This document shows positions 26,613-34,899 of a stretch of 64,000 bases of DNA, one piece after another (position 1 is the first letter of the stretch; every line of letters starts with the position of its first letter). The stretch spans positions 1,364,001-1,428,000 of the forward strand of contig NZ_LIPG01000001.1 of assembly GCF_001905505.1 (NCBI RefSeq), written 5' to 3'. Below the pieces are notes generated by a model, which was not told the DNA's origin, did not search any database, and saw nothing but the letters and a program-made list of their open reading frames with translations. Source of the stretch: Streptomyces sp. CB02058 (GTDB lineage Bacteria > Actinomycetota > Actinomycetes > Streptomycetales > Streptomycetaceae). A program made the position numbers and the translations under genes.

Positions 26613-27653
26613 TCAGCGTTCGAGGAGAGCGATGCGGATCGCCCGCTCCACGTGTGCCGCCGTGTTGGCGTGGCCCTCGGCGTTGGGGTGGACCAGGGTG
26701 ACGCGCTTGCCGATGGGACCGCAGTTCAGCAGGGTGCCGGGCAGCCTGGACGGCCAGTGGTCCGCGGCGTCGCCGCAGATCCCCTCGACCCACTTGGTGT
26801 CCGCCGGCTGGCAGGCGTCGTGGCCCACGCTGGACGAGTAGATGTCGACGTAGCGGTCGCCGAAGAAGTTCGTGACCCGCTGGATCGTGCTGTTCAGCTG
26901 CTTGAGCACGTCGTCACGGAGCCAGTCGATGTCGGTGTGCTTGATCGAGCCGAGCTCGGTGAGGGAGAGGCGGTTGCAGTCACTTGCCTCGTCCGGCAGG
27001 ATCGCCGGGTAACCGACCGTGATCACCTTGGCGTTGGGCGCCGCCTGGTGCACCTCGGCCAGCATCTCGATGTACTCGTCCTGGACCCGCGCGAGCTTGT
27101 CCTGGATGCTCTCCTCCCCCTCGGGGGGATTGGTGTAGTGCTCACGGCAGGACTTCGTGCCCACGCCTTCTTCGAGGCACTTGATGAGCATGCCGCCGAA
27201 GGGAAGGCTGTTCCCGCCGACACCGATCGTGACGATGTCGGTCTCGTCGTCGAGCTGGGCCCGCTTGATCTGCGGGTCCACCTCGGACCAGCCGTCGGCC
27301 GGAGGCTGGACCGGGCTGATCGGCTTCTGCTTGTCCTTGGCGATGTGGGCGATGGTGGCGTTGCCGCAGCTGACGTCGGTCAGGTGGACGGTCTTGCCCG
27401 GCGGGAACTCGGCGAGTTCCCCGTTGACGACGTCGGGATACGAGTTGGTGCTCCGGTCGCAGCCGTCCCGCGAAGCGTCACCGAGCGCGGGCAGCGGGTC
27501 TCCGACGAACCCGCCGGCGGTGTACGAGTCGCCCAGCGCGGCCCACTCGTACTGGTCGGCCGCCGCCTGGGCGCTGACGGAGGGCGAGAGCACGGCCGCT
27601 GCCAGCACGAGCCCCATGGCCAGTGCGCGGGCGCGGGAGACAGGGTGTCGCAT
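26613..27653 (-). CDS. Secreted SGNH/GDSL lipase or esterase
   Basis: The product has 346 residues from ATG 27653, with a good GGAGGAT ribosome-binding site; the open frame upstream is not signal-like. A signal peptide ends near 'SAQAAA' (about residue 30). Block I is GDSYTAG (nucleophile Ser), block III is the GGNS region, and the C-terminal catalytic pair is in 'HPNAEGH'. Several Cys suggest disulfides, as in the Streptomyces secreted lipase family. It probably hydrolyses ester substrates outside the cell. It stands alone on the minus strand. Confidence 0.85.
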   Translation of the reverse strand: MRHPVSRARALAMGLVLAAAVLSPSVSAQAAADQYEWAALGDSYTAGGFVGDPLPALGDASRDGCDRSTNSYPDVVNGELAEFPPGKTVHLTDVSCGNATIAHIAKDKQKPISPVQPPADGWSEVDPQIKRAQLDDETDIVTIGVGGNSLPFGGMLIKCLEEGVGTKSCREHYTNPPEGEESIQDKLARVQDEYIEMLAEVHQAAPNAKVITVGYPAILPDEASDCNRLSLTELGSIKHTDIDWLRDDVLKQLNSTIQRVTNFFGDRYVDIYSSSVGHDACQPADTKWVEGICGDAADHWPSRLPGTLLNCGPIGKRVTLVHPNAEGHANTAAHVERAIRIALLER

Positions 27654-27973
27654 GGGATGGATCCTCCAGGATCTGTGGAGGGCACCTGGGCCGAGATGGC
27701 AGGCGCCTCGGCCAAGATCATCCACGCGAACGGACCGCCCCCTTCCGGAATCTGAACCGGCATCCCTCGATCGAACCAAATGGTCAGATCTTCGTGTTTC
27801 CCGTGGCCGCGAGGCCCGGCGGACAGGTCACTGACCGCACGGTCGTGAACTCGAACTGCCCTGCTCCGCATGCCGGTTGGCGATCCTCTTGCGATCACCG
27901 GGCACGCTGCTCCGCCCGGCCCCGCCGGGGGTGACCGTGTGTAGCCCACGCCCCCACGGCCGGTGCGCCGCCC
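27654..27973. other. Intergenic region between lipase and M23 genes
   Basis: These 320 bp have no supported gene. They contain the lipase promoter and, near 27925-27970, GC-rich sequence that may end the M23 transcript. No convincing hairpin or operator was identified. Confidence 0.4.
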
Positions 27974-29209
27974 TCAGAGGATCAGGCCCTTGGCGCGCAG
28001 GAACGGGACGGGGGAGATGTCGGACCCGAACGCGGGCCCCGTGCGGACCTCGAAGTGCAGATGCGGCCCCGTGGCGTTGCCGGTGTCGCCGGACCAGCCG
28101 ATGAGCGTGCCGCCCTGGACGCTCTGGCCGACCACGGCCTTCACCTGGGAGAGGTGGGCGTACTGGCTGAACGTGCCGTCCTCGTGACGGATGACGACCT
28201 GGTTGCCGTAGTCCCCGCCGTCCCCGGCCGTGACGACCTCGCCGGGGCCGATCGCCTTGACCTGCGTCCCGGTGGGGACCACGAAGTCGACGCCGGTGTG
28301 CAGACCGGTCGACCAGGAGGTGCCCCTCTGGTGGTACGGGGTGCCGGCCGGTCCCTCGACGGGAAGGGTCCAGCCGCCGGACATGGCGCCGCCGACCGGG
28401 ACGACCATCTTGGGGGAGAACTTCATGACGGCCTCGACGTATGCGTACGTCTCGCCGTCCGCTCCGCTCGCCCGCGGCACGCCGCCGTACTCCTCGACCG
28501 CCTTCCATCCCAGCCGGTAGCCCGCCAGGGCCAGTTCGAGGGGGGCGCCCCGGTAGCCGGGGTGCTTCTTCGCGGTCCCCAGGAGCTCGCACATCTTCCT
28601 GCCCTGCGCCGGTATGGCGTCCGCCGGGTCCAGGACGTCCTTCACGCCGTCGTTGTTGCCGTCGATGCCCTCGGCCGCCCAGTCGGCGTCGGAGAACTGC
28701 GCGATGCCTCTGGTGACGGGCCGTTCGGCCTTGGACGCGTCGGCCAGGTCCGCGCCCGGGGAGCCGTCCTCGGAGCCGGGGCCGGTGGTCGCTTCCTCGT
28801 CGGCGAGGCCGTCCCCGCCCGCCTTCTCGTCCTCGGCCCGCTGCTCCGCGCTCCGCGGGTCCGTCAACGAGCCCTCGTCGTCCGCCGGCTCGCCCGCCGC
28901 GACCGATCTGGCCCTCGCGTTGAAGTTGCTCTCCCGCTTCAGCTGCGCGGCCAGCACGGGCGCGGTGAGCAGCTTGTCGCCGCAGTCCTCCGCAGCGTCA
29001 CGTATGAGCTTCGCGTACATGACGGGGACACCCACGTCGCCCGCCTTCAGCTCGGTGCCCACCGACGCGGGTACGCCGCCGCCGGCCGCCTCGCTGTCGT
29101 CGGAGCCCAGTAACAGAGTCCCGATTCCGATGGACACCGGCGTCACCACACCCACGGCAACGACCGGCACCAACCAGCGAGCGATCCTCACGAGCCCGAA
29201 CTCCCCCAT
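27974..29209 (-). CDS. M23 metallopeptidase with transglycosylase-like domain, TTA codon 33
   Basis: The product has 411 residues. An N-terminal signal/anchor (about 10-35) is followed by an acidic disordered segment, an SLT-like helical domain at about 60-250 (LAAQLKRESNFNARA; RGIAQFSDADW) and an M23/LytM domain at about 285-405 with zinc ligands in HTGVDF and HLHFEV. It should act on peptidoglycan outside the membrane. Codon 33 is TTA (29111-29113), so bldA-dependent expression is expected. The proximity to the injection system may be coincidental, although CIS function and wall remodelling could be linked. Confidence 0.82.
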   Translation of the reverse strand: MGEFGLVRIARWLVPVVAVGVVTPVSIGIGTLLLGSDDSEAAGGGVPASVGTELKAGDVGVPVMYAKLIRDAAEDCGDKLLTAPVLAAQLKRESNFNARARSVAAGEPADDEGSLTDPRSAEQRAEDEKAGGDGLADEEATTGPGSEDGSPGADLADASKAERPVTRGIAQFSDADWAAEGIDGNNDGVKDVLDPADAIPAQGRKMCELLGTAKKHPGYRGAPLELALAGYRLGWKAVEEYGGVPRASGADGETYAYVEAVMKFSPKMVVPVGGAMSGGWTLPVEGPAGTPYHQRGTSWSTGLHTGVDFVVPTGTQVKAIGPGEVVTAGDGGDYGNQVVIRHEDGTFSQYAHLSQVKAVVGQSVQGGTLIGWSGDTGNATGPHLHFEVRTGPAFGSDISPVPFLRAKGLIL

Positions 29210-29290
29210 TTGAACCTTGCGTTGGGGATCACTATGTCATTCGTGGCGGACGGATCCGGACGAACCCCCTGCACCCCGGGGCGCGCGGGA

Positions 29291-29324
29291 CGGCCGAAGC
29301 CGACGCAACCGGCTTCGGCCGCCC
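29291..29324. terminator. Hairpin terminator, copy 2 of the 34-bp repeat
   Basis: This copy is identical over 34 bases to 1272-1305, loop included. It lies downstream of the minus-strand membrane protein gene and upstream of the M23 gene. Confidence 0.75.
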
Positions 29325-29373
29325 CAGCGGCCGTACGACACCGCCCGAGCCGAGGGTGATCCGCCTCGGCCGG

Positions 29374-30240
29374 TCAGCGGGACAGCACCTCGATCAGCTG
29401 GTAGGGCACGAGGAAGAACCCGATGACCAGCAGGAACGTGCCGCCGAAGGCCACCCCGATCGTCCTGAGCACCCAGGTCCGCACCGGCAGGACGGCCTTG
29501 ACCCGATCGGCGTGCCGGGGGTCGTAGTGGGCGGCCACCCCTTGCGGTGCCCCGCCGACGGGCTCGGCCGCGTGGTCGGGTTCGAAGAACCGCCGCACTC
29601 CCTCCGCGTCGACGAAGCCGAAGATCCGCTTCTTGCCCTCGGTGTGGTCGAACGTCGCCACCACGGAGATGCCGCGACTGCGCAGGAGCCACCGGTCGTA
29701 CAGAGCCTTCGCCGACGCCCCGTACAGGAACAGGCCGAAGGCCAGGGGCTTCAGACCGAGGAGCCAGAAGATCACCCCGAGCACGTCCCCGTGCGCGATC
29801 AGGACGACCAGCCCCGCCACGTAGAGGGCCACGGGCGTCAGGAGAGCCGCGATCGTCAGCCAGTCGCGGGCCGACCTCCTGTCACGGTCTTCCGCCGGCG
29901 GAAGCACGACGACCCGCGCCCCGCCGTCCTCGCGCGGTGCGTCCGCCTCTCTCACGGGCAGCGCCCGGCCGGCCGCCTCCACGAAGGCCGTCGCGGACGC
30001 GGCGTTGCGGCAGCCGACCCGGAAGACCGCGCCGGGTGTGCCCGCGGGAGCGGTCAGGACGACCTGTACCGCCGGCCGGTGCGCCCCGTCGTCCACGCGG
30101 ACCACCTCGATGGCTTCCAGTGGTATGCGCCGTCGCACGCTGCCCTCTGTGAGCAGTATCGATCGTCGCTCCAGCGTGAAGGAGCCGGAGCGGTTGCCCG
30201 CGGTCAGGGAGGGCGGGGCGGAACCCGGGTTGGCGGTCAT
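29374..30240 (-). CDS. Membrane protein with PH-like N-terminus and DUF3592-like C-terminus
   Basis: This 288-residue protein has no clear name. Residues 18-95 look like a small beta-barrel (GSFTLERRSILLTEGSVRRRIPLEAIEVVRV). Hydrophobic helices lie near 128-150, 152-172 and 260-280. Between the second and third lies a soluble segment with the 'V.A.YDP.HADRVKAVL' ending typical of DUF3592 proteins. The function is unknown. It is monocistronic, with a hairpin after its stop. Confidence 0.6.
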   Translation of the reverse strand: MTANPGSAPPSLTAGNRSGSFTLERRSILLTEGSVRRRIPLEAIEVVRVDDGAHRPAVQVVLTAPAGTPGAVFRVGCRNAASATAFVEAAGRALPVREADAPREDGGARVVVLPPAEDRDRRSARDWLTIAALLTPVALYVAGLVVLIAHGDVLGVIFWLLGLKPLAFGLFLYGASAKALYDRWLLRSRGISVVATFDHTEGKKRIFGFVDAEGVRRFFEPDHAAEPVGGAPQGVAAHYDPRHADRVKAVLPVRTWVLRTIGVAFGGTFLLVIGFFLVPYQLIEVLSR

Positions 30241-30307
30241 AGCGGGACCTTAGCGACGATGTCCGCCGGAGGGCATCCGATTCCGTTGCGGGCAGGGGGA
30301 GTTCCTC

Positions 30308-31498
30308 TCAGCAGGCGAGGGGCGCCGAGCCGACGGTCACGTCGTCGAACCAGAGGGTGTCGGCGCCCGTCCCGTAGCTCTCCCAGCCCAGGCGCAGTGC
30401 GGTGGGCCGGGGCGGCGTGGTCCGGGCCAGCCACTGCTGGTCGACGTCCTGTGTGGGGACACCGTCGGCGTGCAGGCCGGGAACCCGCTCGTCGCCGAGC
30501 CAGGTGTCGAGGCCGGGGGCCGTCGTGTCGATCGCGAGACGCAGGCACTGCCAGCTGTCCGTCGGCAGCGGCCTGCTCAGCGCCACTCCGGCCGGGCTCT
30601 GGGCCGGCAAGGTGGCGTCGTCGATCTCGCGGTTCCACTGCAGGGCGCCGTTCTGGCCCCCGACGCGCAGGCTCCGCCCGCTCTGCGAGGTGTCGGGCAG
30701 CGAGACGAAGGTGACATGGGCGGCGGGGAGAGCGGTGGTGTGCCGGACCCACATGCGTACGTACATCACCGGGCCGAGCGAGGACAGGTCCGCGGTGGAG
30801 GCGACGAAGGCGTGGTTGCAGTAACCGGTCCCGCCGTCGACCCGCAGCGATCTGCTGCCGCTGTGTGCGACGGCCGTGTCGACGGAGGCCGTACCGGTGC
30901 CCTGGCAGTCGGGTGCGGTGAACTGCCAGGCGCCCGACGGGGCGGGACCGGCCTGGTCCTCGAAGTCCGAGCAGATCAACGCGTCGTCGCAGTCCGCACC
31001 GGACGGAGGTGTCGTGGGGGGAGGTGTGGTCGGCGGCGGTGTGGTCGGGGGCGGGGTGGTGCCGTCCCCGCAGGACACGCCGTCGAGGGCGAAGTCCACC
31101 GGTGCGGGGTCGGCGGACCGCCAGGTGCCCTGGAGGCCGAACTCGACCGTGCCACCGGTGGAGAGGGCGCGGTTCGCGTCCGTGTGGACGGCGGTGACGG
31201 AACCCCCGGTCTGGGTGACGGTCGCGTTCCAGGCCGACGTCACCTGCTGGTCCCCGGTGTACGTCCAGGTCAGGCGCCAGCCGTCGAGCGCCGGACCGAG
31301 ATTGGTGACCTTGATCCGAGCGACGTAGCCGCCCGTCCACTCGTCGACCGTGTGGTCGACCCGGCAGCTGGACGCCGCGCCGGCGGCGGACGTCGCGGTG
31401 AGGCCGGACAGCGCGGTGAAGCCGGACGCCAGCAGCACGAGGGCCGTGAGGAGTGCCGCCCATGAGCGGCGGGGTAATCGAGGGAGAAGGTCGCGCAC
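30308..31498 (-). CDS. Secreted CBM2 protein with C-terminal concanavalin-like domain, TTA codon 8
   Basis: The product has 396 residues from GTG 31498, preceded by GGAGG. The signal peptide is about 1-40. A family-2 cellulose-binding module follows (CRVDHTVDEWTGGYVARIKV ... DFALDGVSC), then a Thr/Pro linker of repeated TTPPP, then a 220-residue beta-sandwich-like domain (ICSDFEDQAGPAPSGAWQFT ... LWFDDVTVGSAPLAC) resembling polysaccharide-lyase or concanavalin folds. I cannot name catalytic residues. Codon 8 is TTA (31475-31477). It lies next to the CBM2-GH5 cellulase, but two strong hairpins separate them, so it is probably transcribed on its own. Confidence 0.75.
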   Translation of the reverse strand: MRDLLPRLPRRSWAALLTALVLLASGFTALSGLTATSAAGAASSCRVDHTVDEWTGGYVARIKVTNLGPALDGWRLTWTYTGDQQVTSAWNATVTQTGGSVTAVHTDANRALSTGGTVEFGLQGTWRSADPAPVDFALDGVSCGDGTTPPPTTPPPTTPPPTTPPSGADCDDALICSDFEDQAGPAPSGAWQFTAPDCQGTGTASVDTAVAHSGSRSLRVDGGTGYCNHAFVASTADLSSLGPVMYVRMWVRHTTALPAAHVTFVSLPDTSQSGRSLRVGGQNGALQWNREIDDATLPAQSPAGVALSRPLPTDSWQCLRLAIDTTAPGLDTWLGDERVPGLHADGVPTQDVDQQWLARTTPPRPTALRLGWESYGTGADTLWFDDVTVGSAPLAC

Positions 31499-31532
31499 GG
31501 GTGCCTCCGAGGTGGGGGTGAGGGGGTGCGGG

Positions 31533-31591
31533 AGGGTGGCGGGAGCGGTCCCGCCACCCTGCGCGGGGCCCCGGCGTGGCCGGGGCCCCGC
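31533..31591 (-). terminator. Tandem hairpin terminator after GH5 cellulase
   Basis: Two perfect 12-bp stems stand side by side: 31533-31544/31549-31560 (4-nt loop) and 31563-31574/31580-31591 (5-nt loop). Confidence 0.85.
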
Positions 31592-31597
31592 CGGACG

Positions 31598-32971
31598 TCA
31601 GCTGGTGGGGAAGCTGTCGGGCGTGCTGATGCGGCTCTTCAGCAGTGCACCGGACTCCGTCAGCACACCGCTGCTGCTGTAGTCGCTGCCCGCGCAGGTG
31701 CCCGGCCGGAACGCCGCGCTGCTCTCGTCGGCGTCGGAATAGGTCCAGTTCGCGTAGCTGATCTTCAGCTGATCGAGCAGGTCCAGCCAGGCCGTGGTGC
31801 TCGACCGGTCCATCGCCCCGCCGCCGGTGGCGCTCACCGTGCCGAACTCCGTCACGAACAGCGGCAGCTGGGAGGCCGCCCGGCTCAGAGTGGCGCGGTA
31901 GTTGTCCTTGTGGCTCGCGGCGTAGAAGTGGAACGCGTACATGATGTTGGTCGCGTTCACCGGGTTGCTGACGACCTCGCTCTCGCTGGAGCCGTCCGAG
32001 ACGCCCAGCGAGGACCAGCCACGCGTGCCGACGATGACGACGGCGTCCGGGTCGGCGGCGCGGACCACCGGGATGACCTGTTCCGCGTAGTTCTTGATGC
32101 CCGACCAGCTCACGCCGTTGGGCTCGTTGGCGATCTCGTAGATCACGTTCTTCTTGCCGGCGTTACGGGCGGCGACGGAGGCGAAGAACGTCTTCGCGCG
32201 CTCCAGGTTGTAGTTCGGGTCGCCCGGCGTCAGGGTGTGGAAATCGATCAGCGCGTACATGCCGCGGGCCTCGGCCGCGTCGACGAGCTCGTTCACCCGC
32301 CTGGTGAAGCCTGCCGGGTCGGTCTCGTAGCCGTCCTCCTGCACGTACATGGAGATGCGCAGCAGGTCCGACTTCCAGTCGTTCGCCAGTGCGTCCAGGG
32401 AGGCGGCGTTGTAGCACGCGTCGAACCACTGGATGCCGTGCGTGCTCATGCCCCGCAGCTGGACGGGGCGGTTGTACTGGTTGCACAGGTTCACGCCGCA
32501 GACGTGGAGCGGGCCGTTGATGTCCACGGGGGTTCCGTCGACGGGGTCGGGCGGGGGTTCCTCCGTCGTGCCGCCCGTACACGCGACGCCGTTCAGTGTG
32601 AACGCCGTGGGCTTGGGGTTGGCGCCCGTGAAGGTGCCCGTGAATCCCGCCTCCGCCGACGCGCCGGTGGCCAGCGCGCGGTTCCAGTCGAGGCCGGTGA
32701 CGGTGACCGCCGAACCGGACTGCGACCAGGTGGCGTTCCAGCCCTGGGCGATCTTCTGCCCCGGGTCCGGCATGGTGAAGCCGAGTGTCCATCCGTTGAC
32801 GGGGGCACCCAGATTGGTGATCTTCACCCCGCCCTGGAAGCCGCCCGTCCACTGGCTGGTGACCGTGTAGTCGACCTTGCAGCCGGTGGCGGCCACCGCC
32901 TGTGGGCTCAGTGCGGCTGTCAGGCCCAGGATCGTCGCGCAGGTCGCCAGTAAGGCGAGCAGGCGTTTCAT
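31598..32971 (-). CDS. Secreted CBM2-GH5 endoglucanase (cellulase), TTA codon 7
   Basis: The product has 457 residues. ATG 32971 follows an AGGAGG-type site and starts a classical Sec signal ending near AVAA (residue 28). A CBM2 spans about 30-131, followed by a short Pro/Asp linker and a GH5 catalytic domain at about 150-450. The acid/base Glu283 is in IYEIANEPNG and the nucleophile Glu375 in FVTEFG. It hydrolyses internal beta-1,4 bonds of cellulose. A perfect CebR-type box lies 46-59 bp upstream, implying repression relieved by cello-oligosaccharides. Codon 7 is TTA (32951-32953), adding developmental bldA control. In-frame upstream extension is non-coding. Confidence 0.93.
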   Translation of the reverse strand: MKRLLALLATCATILGLTAALSPQAVAATGCKVDYTVTSQWTGGFQGGVKITNLGAPVNGWTLGFTMPDPGQKIAQGWNATWSQSGSAVTVTGLDWNRALATGASAEAGFTGTFTGANPKPTAFTLNGVACTGGTTEEPPPDPVDGTPVDINGPLHVCGVNLCNQYNRPVQLRGMSTHGIQWFDACYNAASLDALANDWKSDLLRISMYVQEDGYETDPAGFTRRVNELVDAAEARGMYALIDFHTLTPGDPNYNLERAKTFFASVAARNAGKKNVIYEIANEPNGVSWSGIKNYAEQVIPVVRAADPDAVVIVGTRGWSSLGVSDGSSESEVVSNPVNATNIMYAFHFYAASHKDNYRATLSRAASQLPLFVTEFGTVSATGGGAMDRSSTTAWLDLLDQLKISYANWTYSDADESSAAFRPGTCAGSDYSSSGVLTESGALLKSRISTPDSFPTS

Positions 32972-33016
32972 GTCGTTCCTCCTCGTGCGGAGCGGAAACG
33001 GTGGGGGGCTGGGGAG

Positions 33017-33030
33017 TGGGAGCGCTCCCA
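33017..33030. promoter_or_regulatory. CebR-type operator upstream of GH5 cellulase
   Basis: TGGGAGCGCTCCCA is a perfect 14-bp palindrome identical to the established CebR/CelR box. It sits between the cellulase start (32971) and the upstream gene, in the position expected for LacI-family repression. The cebR gene is not in this window. Confidence 0.93.
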
Positions 33031-33165
33031 AGGCCATCGGCCCGAGAACGTACACCGAAGCGCCGATGCGCGTACAGACATGCGACAGGCTTCGGTGAAG
33101 AGGCGTACGGGAGGCGCGGTGCGGGAGCGGGCGGCCGACGGCGGGCCGTGGCGGACAGGTCCTGG

Positions 33166-34038
33166 TCAGGCCGTGTGCGAGGAGCAGGCCCAGGACGACG
33201 TGCCGTGCACGGTGTCCACCGACAGGACGGGGCACCCGATGAGCTCCACCGCCGCCAGCACCGCGCGCCGCGCCGACTCGCTGTCGGCGGGCGGGAACGC
33301 CACCCGGAGCTGATGGCCGTAGGCGGACTCGTACGTCATGAGCCAGCCGGTGCCGTCCACGGCGAAGTGGTCCTGCCGCATCCCGTCGTGCTCGTGTCCG
33401 CCACGGTCCGACGTGGGGCCGAGCGCCTCGCGCAGGATTCCCAGACGCTCGGAGTACGGGCGCGCCCCGTCTCCCAGCTTCACGTACACGTGATCGAGCG
33501 GGATCGTGGGGTCGAACCAGGGGGTGAGCTCCGGGTCGTGGTGCAGGAGTTCGGAGGTGATGCCGCGGTCCGTCAGGCCTTCGAGGAACGCACCGGCCCC
33601 GCAGTCGAACCGCTCGTAGTCGTCGTCCCGTGACCAGATCACCACGGGCCAGGACTCGGGAGGCCCCTCGGTCAGCCAGCACACGTGCGCCGCGCTCTCC
33701 GTCACCGCCCAGGCGAGCAGCCCGCCGGGCTCCGGGAACAAGGGGTACGGATAGTCCTCGGGGAAGTCGTCGCGCAGCGGACCGAAGTCCTCCAGCAGGT
33801 CCGCCCGGAGCGGGACCGGGTTGCTGTCGCCGAACGGGGTGCACAGACACAGCGCGCCCCAGAAGTCCCCGCGCCCGTACGCCGTGACCAGCTGCTTGAA
33901 GTCCTCGGGCAGCGGGGTGCCCAGGGCGCGCTCGGCCTCCGCCCAGTCCCCATGGCCGTCCACAGCCGCGACGGGAGGCGGGACGCGTTCGATCACCCGG
34001 GCGACGGAGCTGTGCGGAACGGTCACGTGAACCTCCAT
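33166..34038 (-). CDS. SMI1/KNR4 (SUKH) family protein
   Basis: The product has 290 residues from ATG 34038. The SUKH core is at about 25-130: 'WAEAERALGTPLPEDFKQLVTAYGRGDFWGALCLCTPF' and 'GLLAWAVTESAAHVCWLTEG'. Such proteins are often immunity proteins of polymorphic toxins, but many Streptomyces SUKH proteins stand alone with no toxin. No adjacent toxin is seen. The C-terminal 140 residues are less conserved. The upstream in-frame ORF (to 34323) is Arg-rich and looks spurious. Confidence 0.7.
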   Translation of the reverse strand: MEVHVTVPHSSVARVIERVPPPVAAVDGHGDWAEAERALGTPLPEDFKQLVTAYGRGDFWGALCLCTPFGDSNPVPLRADLLEDFGPLRDDFPEDYPYPLFPEPGGLLAWAVTESAAHVCWLTEGPPESWPVVIWSRDDDYERFDCGAGAFLEGLTDRGITSELLHHDPELTPWFDPTIPLDHVYVKLGDGARPYSERLGILREALGPTSDRGGHEHDGMRQDHFAVDGTGWLMTYESAYGHQLRVAFPPADSESARRAVLAAVELIGCPVLSVDTVHGTSSWACSSHTA

Positions 34039-34558
34039 GCGGGGCGTCCGGCGGGAGCGCGCCGCCCTCGGGGCGAAGGCGGGTGCGGGCAGCATCCCAG
34101 ATCCCCCGGCCCTTGCCCCGGGTCGGCCCCGGCGCACAGGCCGGGGCGTCTGCTGCGGATCTGCACACGGTGTCCGCAGACGGCGGGGTGCGTGCCGGGG
34201 CTCGCACGGTGCGGGCCGGAACCATGACGCCGGCAGAAGGCTATGTCCCTTTCGCGGGGTATCGGTGAACCCGCCGGTGGAACGTCCGTCGGCCGGACAA
34301 GTGAAGGAACTGTACGGGTCCATGGGGTGATGTGACCGTGTCGCCCCGGAAACAGCCGTGGAAATACCGGAAGGTGGCCCTGCGGCAGCCTCGCGTGTTT
34401 ACATCCCTCACATCGCGGAAGCCGTAAGGAAATTCGACGCCTCCGGGCGGCCGATAAAACCCTTCCTGTGGCCGTGGCAGCGGCAAGGCCCATTCCCCAC
34501 TGCGGAGTCGGGCCGGGCCATTCGGAATTTCGGAATTAATGCGAAGGGAATTCACATC
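34039..34558. other. Intergenic region upstream of the GG-leader peptide
   Basis: I support no gene in these 520 bp. The last 80 bp before 34559 (for example 'gaatttcggaattaatgcg') are unusually AT-rich for this genome and probably contain the promoter and leader of the small peptide gene. Confidence 0.45.
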
Positions 34559-34780
34559 ATGAGCTCCACCCCCCAGATAGCGACCCAGGAAATCTCCGAC
34601 GCGGACCTGGACGCCGTGTCCGGCGGCCTCGCCGGCGCCGCTTCCGTCGAGGCGCCCCTCGTCGGTGGCATCTCGGGTGGGCTCAACGCCGACCTGCTCT
34701 CCGGCAGCGTCTCGGGCGCCGTCGGCGCCAACGTGCTCGGTGTCGCCGGGCTCGGCTCCGCCGCCACGCTCTCGGTCTGA
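34559..34780 (+). CDS. Small double-glycine-leader peptide (RiPP/bacteriocin-like precursor), Cys-free
   Basis: This 73-residue protein starts at ATG 34559, behind AAGGGA and an AT-rich upstream region. Residues 1-24 look like a peptidase-cleaved leader: an acidic helix (ISDADLDAVSGG) ending in Gly-Gly. The rest (LAGAASVEAPLVGGISGGLN...) is a hydrophobic Gly/Ala/Ser/Val/Leu core without any Cys, so lanthionine rings are excluded; similar ORFs are sometimes labelled 'type A2 lantipeptide'. No modification enzyme, ABC peptidase-transporter or immunity gene is adjacent. A strong hairpin follows directly. It could be a secreted microcin-like or signalling peptide. The longer upstream start at 34358 lacks leader-like sequence. 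Confidence 0.65.
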   Translation: MSSTPQIATQEISDADLDAVSGGLAGAASVEAPLVGGISGGLNADLLSGSVSGAVGANVLGVAGLGSAATLSV

Positions 34781-34789
34781 CCCGAGGCC

Positions 34790-34840
34790 GGCCCCGTGTG
34801 CCCCCACCCCCGTCCTGCCGGGTCGCGGGGCACACGGGCC
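34790..34840 (+). terminator. Hairpin terminator after the small peptide gene
   Basis: The stem 34790-34804 pairs with 34827-34840 (14 pairs, one bulged C), with a 22-nt loop. It would isolate the peptide gene from the sigma-factor gene. Confidence 0.7.
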
Positions 34841-34899
34841 GTCGGGCCGACCTCGCCGACGCACATCCGACCCGAGACCACGGACCAGAGGCTTTGAAC

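Noticed and set aside
28990..29290. Possible ydaO-type (c-di-AMP) riboswitch upstream of the M23 gene
   Set aside because: Only about 80 bp lie between the 34-bp hairpin and the start, too short for the conserved riboswitch, and its signature bases are absent.
34358..34558. Longer start for the GG-leader peptide (140 residues)
   Set aside because: The extra 67 residues lack leader character. The true leader motif and AAGGGA ribosome-binding sequence point to 34559.
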